A DNA stretch of 64,000 bases from Psychrobacter fozii. GTDB lineage: Bacteria; Pseudomonadota; Gammaproteobacteria; Pseudomonadales; Moraxellaceae. A program made the translations under genes and the position numbers. Below the pieces are notes generated by a model, which worked only from the letters and a program-made list of their open reading frames with translations, made no database searches and was not told the origin of the DNA. The stretch is from the NCBI RefSeq assembly GCF_003217155.1, contig NZ_QJSU01000001.1, positions 124,001-188,000 on the forward strand. The letters run 5' to 3'. Shown in pieces: positions 56,089-64,000 of this stretch. The first letter of the stretch is position 1. Each line of letters opens with the position of its first letter.

Positions 56089-57441
56089 ATGACTACAGCA
56101 AACGCTTATCCTGTTACCCAAACCATTCGTACCATCGGTATTTTAGGCGGTGGTCAGCTTGGTATGATGCTTGCCGAAGCAGCCATGCCACTAGGCTACC
56201 AATGTGTGTTTTTAGAAGACAGTGCCGACTGCCCTGCTAGCCTCTATGGTCGCGTCTTTCATAGCGAACAATTAGAAGCATTTATCGAAGCCGCTGATGT
56301 TTTTACTCTTGAGTTTGAAAACACGCCGACGGCGACTGTCGAACAACTTACTGCATTATCGAAGTCTGGCAGCAAGCAAGGCATGTTTCCACCATTAATT
56401 GCGCTAGATATCGCTCAAGATCGCTTAAAAGAAAAGCAGATGTTTAACTCGCTTGATATTGCCACCGTACCCTTTATGGCTGTCAATTCTGAAGCTGAGT
56501 TGAAGCAAGCTTGTGATGAGTTAGGATTGCCTATCGTCCTAAAAACCAGCCGCGGCGGTTATGATGGTAAAGGTCAATTCGTCATCAAACAAGACAGCTA
56601 TATTAAAGCCGCTTGGCAAGAACTCAAAGACGCAGTCACTGGAAAAGGCTCACTTACGCCGACGCCAGCACCATTAATTGCCGAAGGCTTTATTAACTTT
56701 AGCCGTGAAGTGTCTATGATTGCGGCACGTACACAAAACGGTCAGGTTCGTTGCTATGACTTGGTCGAAAACCATCATCACCATGGTATTTTAGCCAAAA
56801 CCCAAGCCCCTGCCGTTGGAACTAGCCATTTGCTCAAGCAAGCAACCGATGCTATTACCACCGTCATGAACCATTTAGACTATGTTGGTGTCATGGCGCT
56901 TGAGTTATTTGTGACCAAAGACGAACGCGGTAATGACGCATTGCTTGCTAACGAAATTGCGCCACGCGTACACAACTCTGGGCACTGGAGTATTGAAGGT
57001 GCTATTACCAGTCAGTTTGAAAACCATATTCGCGCAGTCGTCAATCTACCACTAGGTGATACGGATAATGTACACCCAGCGATTATGCTCAATATCTTGG
57101 GACAATATCCTGATATCAGCGCCGTGCTAAATATCGATGGTGCGCACTATCATAGCTACCACAAAGAAGAACGTGACGATCGTAAGATTGCGCATATTAC
57201 TCTGATGCCGAACGATGTGGCCGATTTAGAGCCCGCTTTAGCCAAGCTCGTCGCGACTCTACCCAATAAAATGGGACTTGAGAAAAAACCTTCTCCAATT
57301 GATAGCCAGCCAAAAGTGGAAGATAGTCTAACCAAGACTGACTCTAACAATACTGTAGAAAGTAAAGTATTGGCTATTGAAGACGGCCCGTCAGATAAAG
57401 CTATCAACGCTAAGTCGAAAACAGAAAAGGCTAAGAAATAA
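56089..57441 (+). CDS. purK: N5-carboxyaminoimidazole ribonucleotide synthase, with C-terminal extension
   Basis: 450 residues against about 355-390 for most PurK. ATP-grasp enzyme making N5-CAIR from AIR, bicarbonate and ATP. Features: IGILGGGQLGMMLAEAA, LKTSRGGYDGKGQFV, NEIAPRVHNSGHWSIEGA and SQFENHIRAVVNLPLG. The last 60 residues are a Ser/Asp/Lys-rich tail without homology I recognise. The TAA stop overlaps the next ATG by one base (TAATG). Confidence 0.94.
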   Translation: MTTANAYPVTQTIRTIGILGGGQLGMMLAEAAMPLGYQCVFLEDSADCPASLYGRVFHSEQLEAFIEAADVFTLEFENTPTATVEQLTALSKSGSKQGMFPPLIALDIAQDRLKEKQMFNSLDIATVPFMAVNSEAELKQACDELGLPIVLKTSRGGYDGKGQFVIKQDSYIKAAWQELKDAVTGKGSLTPTPAPLIAEGFINFSREVSMIAARTQNGQVRCYDLVENHHHHGILAKTQAPAVGTSHLLKQATDAITTVMNHLDYVGVMALELFVTKDERGNDALLANEIAPRVHNSGHWSIEGAITSQFENHIRAVVNLPLGDTDNVHPAIMLNILGQYPDISAVLNIDGAHYHSYHKEERDDRKIAHITLMPNDVADLEPALAKLVATLPNKMGLEKKPSPIDSQPKVEDSLTKTDSNNTVESKVLAIEDGPSDKAINAKSKTEKAKK

Positions 57442-57890
57442 TGCAGATTTGGGTGGATGCGGATTCAGTACCATTGATAGCCAAAGACTTGATTATCAAA
57501 ACGGCTGAACGCACACAAACCATGGCGATATTCGTCGCCAATCAGTCGATTAAACTGCGCAAGTCACCACTGCTCACTATGACAGTGGTGCCGTCAGGGT
57601 TTGATAAGGCCGATGATTATATCGTTGAGCAAATACAGCCAGGCGATCTGGCCATTACTAGCGACATACCGTTAGCCAATGATATTTTGGACAAAGGTGG
57701 CATGGTTTTGACCACTCGCGGTGTGATCTATGATAAAAATAATATTAAGCAAAAGCTCAATATGCGTGATTTTATGGATACCATGCGTGGCACTGGCATC
57801 TTGGAGCTACAAGAGATGAGCGGACAGAAGCCTTACGGTGACCGCGATAAAAAAGCGTTTGCCGATGGATTAAATAAATTGGTGCGTTAA
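57441..57890 (+). CDS. YaiI/YqxD family protein (UPF0178)
   Basis: 149 residues. The family opening MQIWVDADSVPLIAKDLI is followed by VPSGFDKADDYIVEQIQPGDLAITSDIPLANDILDKGG and the C-terminal KPYGDRDKKAFADGLNKL. PIN-like/NYN-type fold with conserved Asp residues has been proposed; the activity is unknown. Translation is likely coupled to purK through the one-base stop/start overlap. Confidence 0.92.
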   Translation: MQIWVDADSVPLIAKDLIIKTAERTQTMAIFVANQSIKLRKSPLLTMTVVPSGFDKADDYIVEQIQPGDLAITSDIPLANDILDKGGMVLTTRGVIYDKNNIKQKLNMRDFMDTMRGTGILELQEMSGQKPYGDRDKKAFADGLNKLVR

Positions 57891-58014
57891 TTTCTAACAT
57901 TCGCCAGACATTCTTCATCTGGTCTTTTACCATGCTAACGTCCGTTACTAGCGATACTTATTTTGTCTCTCTCCTTGCAAACCCTATACACTATATAACC
58001 AAACTCTATGCAAA

Positions 58015-58047
58015 CGGCACGCTTCATAACGAAGCGTGCCGCCTATT
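58015..58047 (+). terminator. Hairpin after the YaiI-family gene
   Basis: CGGCACGCTTC/GAAGCGTGCCG perfect 11-bp stem with a 5-base loop, but only a weak T stretch. Confidence 0.65.
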
Positions 58048-58106
58048 CTTGTTACGCTATGTTCAGTTTTTAAATAAAGATAACGCAAATAAAAATAGGA
58101 ATGACG

Positions 58107-58739
58107 ATGAAAATTTTAGTAATTGGCGCAAGTGGTCGAGTAGGTACTGATTTGGTTAAGCAGTTATTGGCTGACGACCATCAAGTGATTGGTACTACCC
58201 GTCAGGAAGAAAAGCTATTTAAGGATGACAATTATAGCCAGTTGGACTTAGATATTACGGCTGAAAAAGACGCGATTCAAAAGCAAATCGATCAAGATAT
58301 TGATGCCGTTTATTTTGTTGCAGGCTCAGGTGGCAAAGATGTCTTAGAAGTAGACTTACATGGTGCAGTTAAGACCATCCAAGCGACGCAAGACAAAGGC
58401 ATCAAACGCTATATCATGCTCAGCACGGTATTCTCGTTAGACACCAGTAAATGGGATAAAATTGCCGACTTAAAAGAATACTATATCTGTAAACATTATG
58501 CTGACCAATGGTTAATCAACAACAGCACTTTGGATTATACTATCGTACAGGCAGGCGCACTAAAAGAGCGTGAAGCCACGGGCAAAATTACTGTCAATAA
58601 TGACAGCTCAGGCGAAAATTCGATTGAAGATGTCGCCACTACTTTGGCCGCTGTATTAAAGGCAGACAATACTATCAAGACCGTCTTTAGCATGCAAAAT
58701 GGTGAGACTGCCATTGATGAAGCTATCGCAAAGTTATAA
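58107..58739 (+). CDS. NAD(P)-binding protein (NmrA/SDR atypical)
   Basis: 210 residues from ATG 58107, six bases after AGGA; an ATG two codons earlier would overlap the site. Rossmann motif MKILVIGASGRVGTDLVKQLL at the N-terminus and YIMLSTVFSLD and YTIVQAGALKE later point to the YwnB/YtfG-like NAD(P)H-binding family. Its substrate is unknown and catalytic Tyr-x-x-x-Lys is not obvious. Confidence 0.88.
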   Translation: MKILVIGASGRVGTDLVKQLLADDHQVIGTTRQEEKLFKDDNYSQLDLDITAEKDAIQKQIDQDIDAVYFVAGSGGKDVLEVDLHGAVKTIQATQDKGIKRYIMLSTVFSLDTSKWDKIADLKEYYICKHYADQWLINNSTLDYTIVQAGALKEREATGKITVNNDSSGENSIEDVATTLAAVLKADNTIKTVFSMQNGETAIDEAIAKL

Positions 58740-58751
58740 TCATTGAAGCAG

Positions 58752-58788
58752 AAAAGCGAGTAAACCGAAAGGTTTACTCGCTTTTTTA
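58752..58788. terminator. Bidirectional terminator with GAAA tetraloop
   Basis: AAAAGCGAGTAAACC-GAAA-GGTTTACTCGCTTTTTT, 15-bp stem, serving the convergent NAD(P)-binding gene and epmA. Confidence 0.95.
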
Positions 58789-58848
58789 TGGCTGTCATTT
58801 GAGAGTAGATTATTAGGTGAGCAATAATAGTTACTTTCTGTAGAAAAA

Positions 58849-59973
58849 CTATGCCAAACCGCTTGGAAACGGAATCACTTCCTCTAGGCTACTAGCTCCT
58901 GTAATGACCATTAACAGTCTGTCTATACCAACGGCGATACCGCTACTGGGTACCAAATCATCAGACGCCGCTAGTAAATGCTCATCGATTGGCATTTGTG
59001 GCAGGTTATGACGCTGACGCAATTGGTTGTCTTGCTCAAAACGCTCTTTTAACGCTTGCCCATCTGCCAACTCATCATAAGCATTGGCAATCTCGATACC
59101 ATTAATATATAGCTCAAAACGTTTGGCAATTTTATTACCGTCTTTGTCCAAAGCTGTTTTGGCCAATGCGGCGGTCGCTGGCGGATAGTCTATAATTAAT
59201 GTTGGTAGATCATGGCCTAAATTTGGCTCAACCGCATGACTAAATAACAAATCTAACCAGCTCTGGCGACGGTCTTCTTCCGTATTTACTTCACTGCTCA
59301 ACTCACTATTAAAGTCAAAACCTGTTAAGCCTTTATCTTCTGCTACTGCCTGTAGTGTGGCGAGGCTAGCAGTTAACGGATGAATACCAACAAAATCCAT
59401 AAAGGCATCAACATAACGGTAATGGCTCATTACGACTGCATTGCCATAAAGCGCTTCTAATAGCTCACCCAGTTCAGTCGCCATATCATCCAAGCTATAA
59501 TCTGGCTGATACCATTCGAGCATCGTAAATTCGATATTGTGCCGTACCCCTATTTCATTGTCTCGAAAAACAGGACAAATCTGATAAATAGGTACTTGCC
59601 AACTGGCCAATAAACGCTTCATCGCGAATTCAGGTGACGTATGCAAATAATAGGTTTGGGGTTTGTCTTTATAAGTGACCTGCGCAGCGACTGACTGCAA
59701 AAAAGTATCGGTATTACCCGCTTGCGACAGTAGCGGTGTCTGCACCTCTAATACTTGTCGCTTGGCAAAAAACTGACGGATATTACTCAGAAACTGCGCA
59801 CGCTGCTGCGCCATCGCCAATGTCATGGTCGGTGCATAGCTAGGCGTAGAGCTAATAGATTTAGAAGTAATAGGCTGCGAAGAAATGTTATTTGCTTGAG
59901 TCATTTGTGATCTACTGCGATTGATAAATAATCGGTTTGGTAATTGGGTGTTTAGATTTTTTAAAACTGCCAT
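58849..59973 (-). CDS. epmA: Elongation factor P--(R)-beta-lysine ligase
   Basis: 374 residues; enteric EpmA is about 325. Class II lysyl-tRNA-synthetase-like core: FFAKRQVLEVQTPLLSQAGNTDTFLQSV, HTSPEFAMKRLLA, FRDNEIGVRHNIEFTMLEWY, and the C-terminal GIAVGIDRLLMVITG. It attaches beta-lysine to EF-P. The first 50 residues lie upstream of the homology. ATG at 59973 overlaps the pdxB end by 13 bases; ATG 59904 is an alternative start. No good ribosome-binding site for either. Confidence 0.9.
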   Translation of the reverse strand: MAVLKNLNTQLPNRLFINRSRSQMTQANNISSQPITSKSISSTPSYAPTMTLAMAQQRAQFLSNIRQFFAKRQVLEVQTPLLSQAGNTDTFLQSVAAQVTYKDKPQTYYLHTSPEFAMKRLLASWQVPIYQICPVFRDNEIGVRHNIEFTMLEWYQPDYSLDDMATELGELLEALYGNAVVMSHYRYVDAFMDFVGIHPLTASLATLQAVAEDKGLTGFDFNSELSSEVNTEEDRRQSWLDLLFSHAVEPNLGHDLPTLIIDYPPATAALAKTALDKDGNKIAKRFELYINGIEIANAYDELADGQALKERFEQDNQLRQRHNLPQMPIDEHLLAASDDLVPSSGIAVGIDRLLMVITGASSLEEVIPFPSGLA

Positions 59974-61085
59974 TCACGACGTAAATGATAATCGCGTCTC
60001 AAACCATCAAAGTCAGCACCATCTATCTGCCCATCAATTTCTTTACTTCTCAATGAGGCATCATCTTGCTGAATATCATAAAACTTTATCAGTCTGTCTG
60101 GATGTGCTTTTAATTCAGACCATAGAAATAAATTAAGCGGTAATAGCGCGTGCATCGTTTGGGTAGGTAGAACGGCCAGTTTCTCACATAGCGCATCATA
60201 AATGATTTGTGTGCCACGCAGCTTACCTTCTACCGTGTAGCCAGCGATATGCGGAGTGGCGAAGGCAAGCTTGGATAATAATCGCTCAGCAATCTGAGGC
60301 TCGTGCTCAAACACATCAAGCACCACTTGTCGCCCAGTACGCTCAATATCTGCTACCAGCGCATCTGCCTCAATCACAGGCCCACGCGCGCTATTAATCA
60401 GCATCGTATCCGCAGGCATCATGGCCAACGCCTCTGCATCAATGAGATGACGCGTTGGATAATTACTGCCTCTAGGATTCGCCTCACTCTTCTTATCGGT
60501 CAAAGGTACATGCAGACTGACCACATCGCTTTGGCTAAGTACCTGCTCTAAACTGGCGTTATTGAGCTTCGATTTTGGTAATAATGGATCATAGCCTAAT
60601 ACTTGCCAGCCCAAATCATTGGCATACTGCACAAGCGTACTACCAATATTACCCAGACCAATTATACCGAGAGTGATGGATTGCTGCCAATACTGCGGAC
60701 GCAACGTCAATGCGGCTGTCAGTACATACTGCGCGACCGAATGCTTGCTACAGCCAGCGGCATTGGCAAAAGTGATATGGCGCTGCATTAAATAATCTTG
60801 ATCGACATGATCCGTACCGATGGTTGCAGAACCCACAAACTGAACACTGTCGTTATTCGCCAACAATGCCTCATTCACTTGCGTCACAGAACGTATCAAC
60901 AGGATATCAGGTTGCAGTTCTGCAAGTAATGACGCGTTGATATCTCGTCCAGCAACGGTGATGATATCTACAGCCTGCTCCGATGCCTGACCAAGTGTAG
61001 AGGCGTTAAAAAACTTGTCCAAACTGGCGATATTGCTATCAGCTAAAATAGTAATATGATTAATAGTATTCACCCTACCCTTCAT
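59961..61085 (-). CDS. pdxB: Erythronate-4-phosphate dehydrogenase
   Basis: 374 residues. Second step of the DXP-independent branch leading to pyridoxal phosphate. D-2-hydroxyacid dehydrogenase motifs: GSATIGTDHVDQDYL, NAAGCSKHSVAQYVLTAAL, LGIIGLGNIGSTLVQYANDLGW (NAD) and ATPHIAGYTVEGKLRGTQIIYDAL (catalytic His). It overlaps epmA and starts 54 bases after the PerM-like gene, so all three may form an operon. Confidence 0.94.
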   Translation of the reverse strand: MKGRVNTINHITILADSNIASLDKFFNASTLGQASEQAVDIITVAGRDINASLLAELQPDILLIRSVTQVNEALLANNDSVQFVGSATIGTDHVDQDYLMQRHITFANAAGCSKHSVAQYVLTAALTLRPQYWQQSITLGIIGLGNIGSTLVQYANDLGWQVLGYDPLLPKSKLNNASLEQVLSQSDVVSLHVPLTDKKSEANPRGSNYPTRHLIDAEALAMMPADTMLINSARGPVIEADALVADIERTGRQVVLDVFEHEPQIAERLLSKLAFATPHIAGYTVEGKLRGTQIIYDALCEKLAVLPTQTMHALLPLNLFLWSELKAHPDRLIKFYDIQQDDASLRSKEIDGQIDGADFDGLRRDYHLRREWQF

Positions 61086-61139
61086 CGTTTTTATAACATA
61101 GTCAAATAATAGTGGTTCTAGTAGTAGAATCGCTGTTAT

Positions 61140-62267
61140 TTATTGCGACTCATTCACTGGTGGCAATGCGTCGTCATCAGACAGTTCTATCTCTTGTGGC
61201 GAAAATATCTCATTTTTATGCTGCGATATCCATTCACGCCAAACGGCAAGTCCTATGGCTAATACCACAGGCCCAATAAACAGACCAACAAAACCGAAAG
61301 CCGTCAAACCACCTAGCACACCAATGAAAATAATAATAAAAGGAATTTTGGTCGCACCACTAATCACAATAGGACGGATTAAGTTATCAACCCAGCTGAT
61401 AACCAATACACCCCATAGTGCCAAGCCAATACCTTCTGTCGTATGACCTTGACTCATTAACCAAATAGAGACAGCGCCCCAAGCGAATGGTGTGCCAAAC
61501 GGAATCAATGCGATAATAAAGGTTATAATAGTCAATAAAATCGGACTTGGCGCACTGGCGAAGTAATAACCGACACCTGCAAGCAGTGCCTGTGCCAATG
61601 CCGTCAAACCAATACCATAAACCACTGCACGCGTGGTCGTGCCCACAGAGTCAATATAACCATCAATACGATTGCCAATGATATTACGCAGTGCTTGACG
61701 GATCTGGCGAACCAAGCTGGTACCATCACGATAAAAGAAAAACAACGTCATCAGTGCCATACCCAACTTGGCAAGACCACTAAACACCACATCAAAGGCG
61801 ACTTTGCCATAATATAAATGTGACTGTACCCAAAGGCGAAACGTCTCTAACGTCCCTTCAGGGTTTTTATTGATTCTCCACAGTACATCTTTGACTTGCT
61901 GACCGACGATAGGTAAATCTTTAACAGAGTCTGGCACATCTAAATAGCCGACTTTTATACGATAGATCAAATTACTGATTAAACTGAGCGCCTCTTGCTG
62001 TAGGATAAACACCCCAATGACAAGTGGTACACCTATCATTAACGAGATGCTCATCGTCATGATGGCAGCGCTGACATTAGGGCTCAGCTTTACTTTTTCA
62101 TAAAAAAAGTTATAAACAGGAAAAGTCACATACGCTAAAATCGCTGCCCACAGTGCTGGCACGATAAAAAACTGTATCACCTGAAAACACAGTACAAACA
62201 GCACGACCAATAAGGTAATGGCCAGTAAACGCTGAATAATAAACTCTTTTGTCCAATTTTCAATCAT
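61140..62267 (-). CDS. PerM/AI-2E family transporter-like membrane protein
   Basis: 375 residues from ATG 62267; an in-frame TTG nine codons upstream is an alternative. About eight hydrophobic segments. Family motifs: ALWAAILAYVTFPVY, FFFYRDG, and TFIIALIPFGTPFAWG with GALWG-like repeats near the C-terminus, typical of the YdiK/PerM (AI-2E exporter) superfamily. Substrate uncertain. The C-terminal tail is acidic. Confidence 0.88.
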   Translation of the reverse strand: MIENWTKEFIIQRLLAITLLVVLFVLCFQVIQFFIVPALWAAILAYVTFPVYNFFYEKVKLSPNVSAAIMTMSISLMIGVPLVIGVFILQQEALSLISNLIYRIKVGYLDVPDSVKDLPIVGQQVKDVLWRINKNPEGTLETFRLWVQSHLYYGKVAFDVVFSGLAKLGMALMTLFFFYRDGTSLVRQIRQALRNIIGNRIDGYIDSVGTTTRAVVYGIGLTALAQALLAGVGYYFASAPSPILLTIITFIIALIPFGTPFAWGAVSIWLMSQGHTTEGIGLALWGVLVISWVDNLIRPIVISGATKIPFIIIFIGVLGGLTAFGFVGLFIGPVVLAIGLAVWREWISQHKNEIFSPQEIELSDDDALPPVNESQ

Positions 62268-63120
62268 AGCGTATAAACCAAGTACACACAGCAAAGACCT
62301 ATTATGATTCTGCTGACGAGTTTATAAATGTGAGATGAACCGCAGTTTACAGACCGTGTCCATAAATTGCATCCATTAGCGAGGGTTGTCAATCACCAAC
62401 ATAAACATATGGGTAAAAATCTAATTTGAGAGCGTTAGATCATAGGATACCGTAACATAGATATTGGCTATAATTTTGACTAAAGTGAGATAAAAACAAA
62501 GCGATTATCACCGCTTATTATGCAACAAAATACGATGACTATTATAACGCTATGTTGTAATCTTTACTTACAACTTTCTATGCGTAAGCTTACTAGATGA
62601 TGACACGAATAGATAGAAGCCAATACATGGGTTTAGTATGTAAAAACAATACATTAATAACTGATTCTACATTCACACTTTAAAGCAATACCTTGAAAGG
62701 TAATTCACTGGCGCGTTCTATTTGTCGCGACAATTGATGTTATACTAAAGTCATTATTTTAAGCTTTTCAATATAGTTAAGTTTGTTTGGCCTTATTTAT
62801 TTTGACCATTATACAGACACAGTATTTTTCAAACTATATGCCACAACCCTCTTTTATCGCCTTTCTATAGACTATCATAAGATCTAACCTTTAGAGCGGC
62901 GTCATAATTTTGGATATTATGCGTAAGCGTTCGTCAGCACTGTATTTTGCCAACGTCATATAAAAGCCTACACGTAATTTAAGCTCATCATATAGGTTCA
63001 ATATTAGAACTCGATATGAAAAAGTGCTATTTTTAGTTAATTTCGGACTTACTTTGATTTTATTTTAAATCAATACTGACCCATCAAATTTTAAATAATA
63101 TATCGATAGGAACAATAAAA
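62268..63120. other. Long AT-rich intergenic region
   Basis: More than 800 bases between divergent genes. Promoters for the PerM-like gene and nadE are expected. I find no gene, terminator or RNA I can support. Confidence 0.5.
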
Positions 63121-64000
63121 ATGTCAAAAGACACTGATAATCCCAATATAACCCCCTCAACCGAGGCCAACAAGACTAAGAAAACACAAGATACCGTTAC
63201 TTTTGCTTTGGCCCAATCACATTTTTTGGTTGGTGATATCACTGCCAATGCCGAAAAAATGCGTACATTAGCATTAGAAGCACGCGAGCAAGGTGCGGAT
63301 GTCATTATCTTCCCAGAGCTAGCACTACTTGGCTATCCTCCACAAGATTTATTACTACGCCCAAGCTTATCGGGCCGTGTCAAAAGCGCCTTATCTAGCT
63401 TAAGTGATATCAACGATATCGTGATGATTGTCGGCTATCCACATGTCGATCATCATGGCACGTTTAACTCTGCTGCTATCCTACATAATGGCCATCAAAA
63501 AGGCTTTTATCATAAGCAAATCTTGCCAAATTATGGCGTTTTTGATGAGCGTCGTTACTTTGATAAAGGTCGCAATCAAGTCTTGTTTGATTATAAAGGC
63601 ATCACCATTGGCCTACTCATTTGTGAAGACTTATGGGAAAAAGGCCCGATTGCTGAGCTTAAAAAACAAGGAGCCGATCTGGTTGTTAGCTTAAATGCTT
63701 CACCTTTCGAAATCGAAAAACAAGAAAACCGTAAAACCATGCTTGCCAAACGCAGCCGTGAAAACAACTTACCTATCGTTTATGTCAATGCCGTTGGTGG
63801 TCAAGACGATTTAGTATTTGACGGTGGTTCTATGGCCGTACAAGCTGATGGTAGTGTTGCACACGAAGCACCGCGCTTTATGAATCAGTTACTGCTAGCT
63901 ACTTTAGACGTCAAGACTGCTAAGTTTGATAGCCAAGTCAAAGCACCTTTGACCTTGAGCCGTGAGTCTGAAATGTACCAAGCATTGGTCGTCGGCTTAC
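63121..64000 (+). CDS. nadE: Glutamine-dependent NAD+ synthetase, partial (N-terminal part)
   Basis: First 293 residues, cut by the window end. The nitrilase-type glutaminase domain is present with its triad: Glu in VIIFPELALLGYPP, Lys in FYHKQILPNYGVFDERRYF and Cys in IGLLICEDLWEKGP. The NAD synthase domain lies beyond the window. It amidates deamido-NAD using glutamine. A basic-acidic N-terminal extension of 26 residues precedes the domain. AGGA precedes ATG 63121. Confidence 0.95.
   Translation, partial: MSKDTDNPNITPSTEANKTKKTQDTVTFALAQSHFLVGDITANAEKMRTLALEAREQGADVIIFPELALLGYPPQDLLLRPSLSGRVKSALSSLSDINDIVMIVGYPHVDHHGTFNSAAILHNGHQKGFYHKQILPNYGVFDERRYFDKGRNQVLFDYKGITIGLLICEDLWEKGPIAELKKQGADLVVSLNASPFEIEKQENRKTMLAKRSRENNLPIVYVNAVGGQDDLVFDGGSMAVQADGSVAHEAPRFMNQLLLATLDVKTAKFDSQVKAPLTLSRESEMYQALVVGL

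Noticed and set aside
62268..63120. Possible small RNA or gene in the long gap before nadE
   Set aside because: No open frame, terminator or conserved-looking structure that I can support.

Overview
The window reads as chromosomal DNA of a gamma-proteobacterium of the Moraxellaceae, most likely Psychrobacter. This is inferred from gene content and protein flavour: a monomeric NADP isocitrate dehydrogenase, three glutamate or amino-acid uptake systems, a PhoX phosphatase, Hsp33, UbiC, a moderate-to-low GC content and AT-rich spacers. I did not run a database search. I see no rRNA, tRNA, insertion sequence, prophage or CRISPR array. About fifty protein genes are present; those at both window edges are cut.

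Layout. 1-4204 (minus): partial acyl-CoA synthetase, rubredoxin-reductase-like flavoprotein, DJ-1/PfpI protein, PaiB-like protein. 4396-7939 (minus): gltL, gltK, gltJ, gltI, a glutamate/aspartate ABC importer. 8401-9381 (plus): Hsp33. 9541-14614: an unknown membrane coiled-coil protein, a lipase-like hydrolase and a Tat-exported PhoX phosphatase. 14854-22587 (minus): a fumarylacetoacetate-hydrolase-family enzyme and a basic-amino-acid-type ABC importer with two permeases, one ATPase and three tandem binding proteins. This segment is dense in short tandem repeats. 23020-26988 (plus): proA, a cold-shock-domain/RNase fusion with its barstar inhibitor, and gltS. 27298-33655: a secreted WG-repeat protein, an AGCS symporter, a class I amidotransferase and glyA. 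34123-41986: ubiC, a GNAT-like protein, icd, an RluE-type pseudouridine synthase, an unknown coiled-coil protein and a DUF305 lipoprotein. 42171-53002: M61 peptidase, SlyD, tail-specific protease, NagZ and two paralogous envelope proteins. 53453-64000: rhomboid protease, metallophosphatase, purE, purK, a YaiI-family protein, an NAD(P)-binding protein, epmA, pdxB, a PerM-family protein and the start of glutamine-dependent nadE.

How the genes work together. Amino-acid acquisition dominates: GltIJKL, the three-receptor ABC system, GltS and the AGCS carrier bring in glutamate, aspartate, basic amino acids and alanine or glycine. ProA, GlyA and Icd connect these to central metabolism. PurE/PurK, PdxB and NadE are cofactor and nucleotide genes. 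Prc, NagZ, the OmpA-domain protein and the rhomboid act on the envelope.

The most unusual item is the self-contained cassette at about 24409-25697. It encodes a cold-shock RNA-binding domain, a low-complexity linker, one membrane helix and a complete RNase Sa/barnase-type domain with its catalytic Glu, Arg and His. A barstar-family inhibitor starts one base after its stop codon. The second theme is a set of unrelated 6-, 12-, 15-, 16- and 17-bp tandem arrays, several of them at or just past gene 3' ends.
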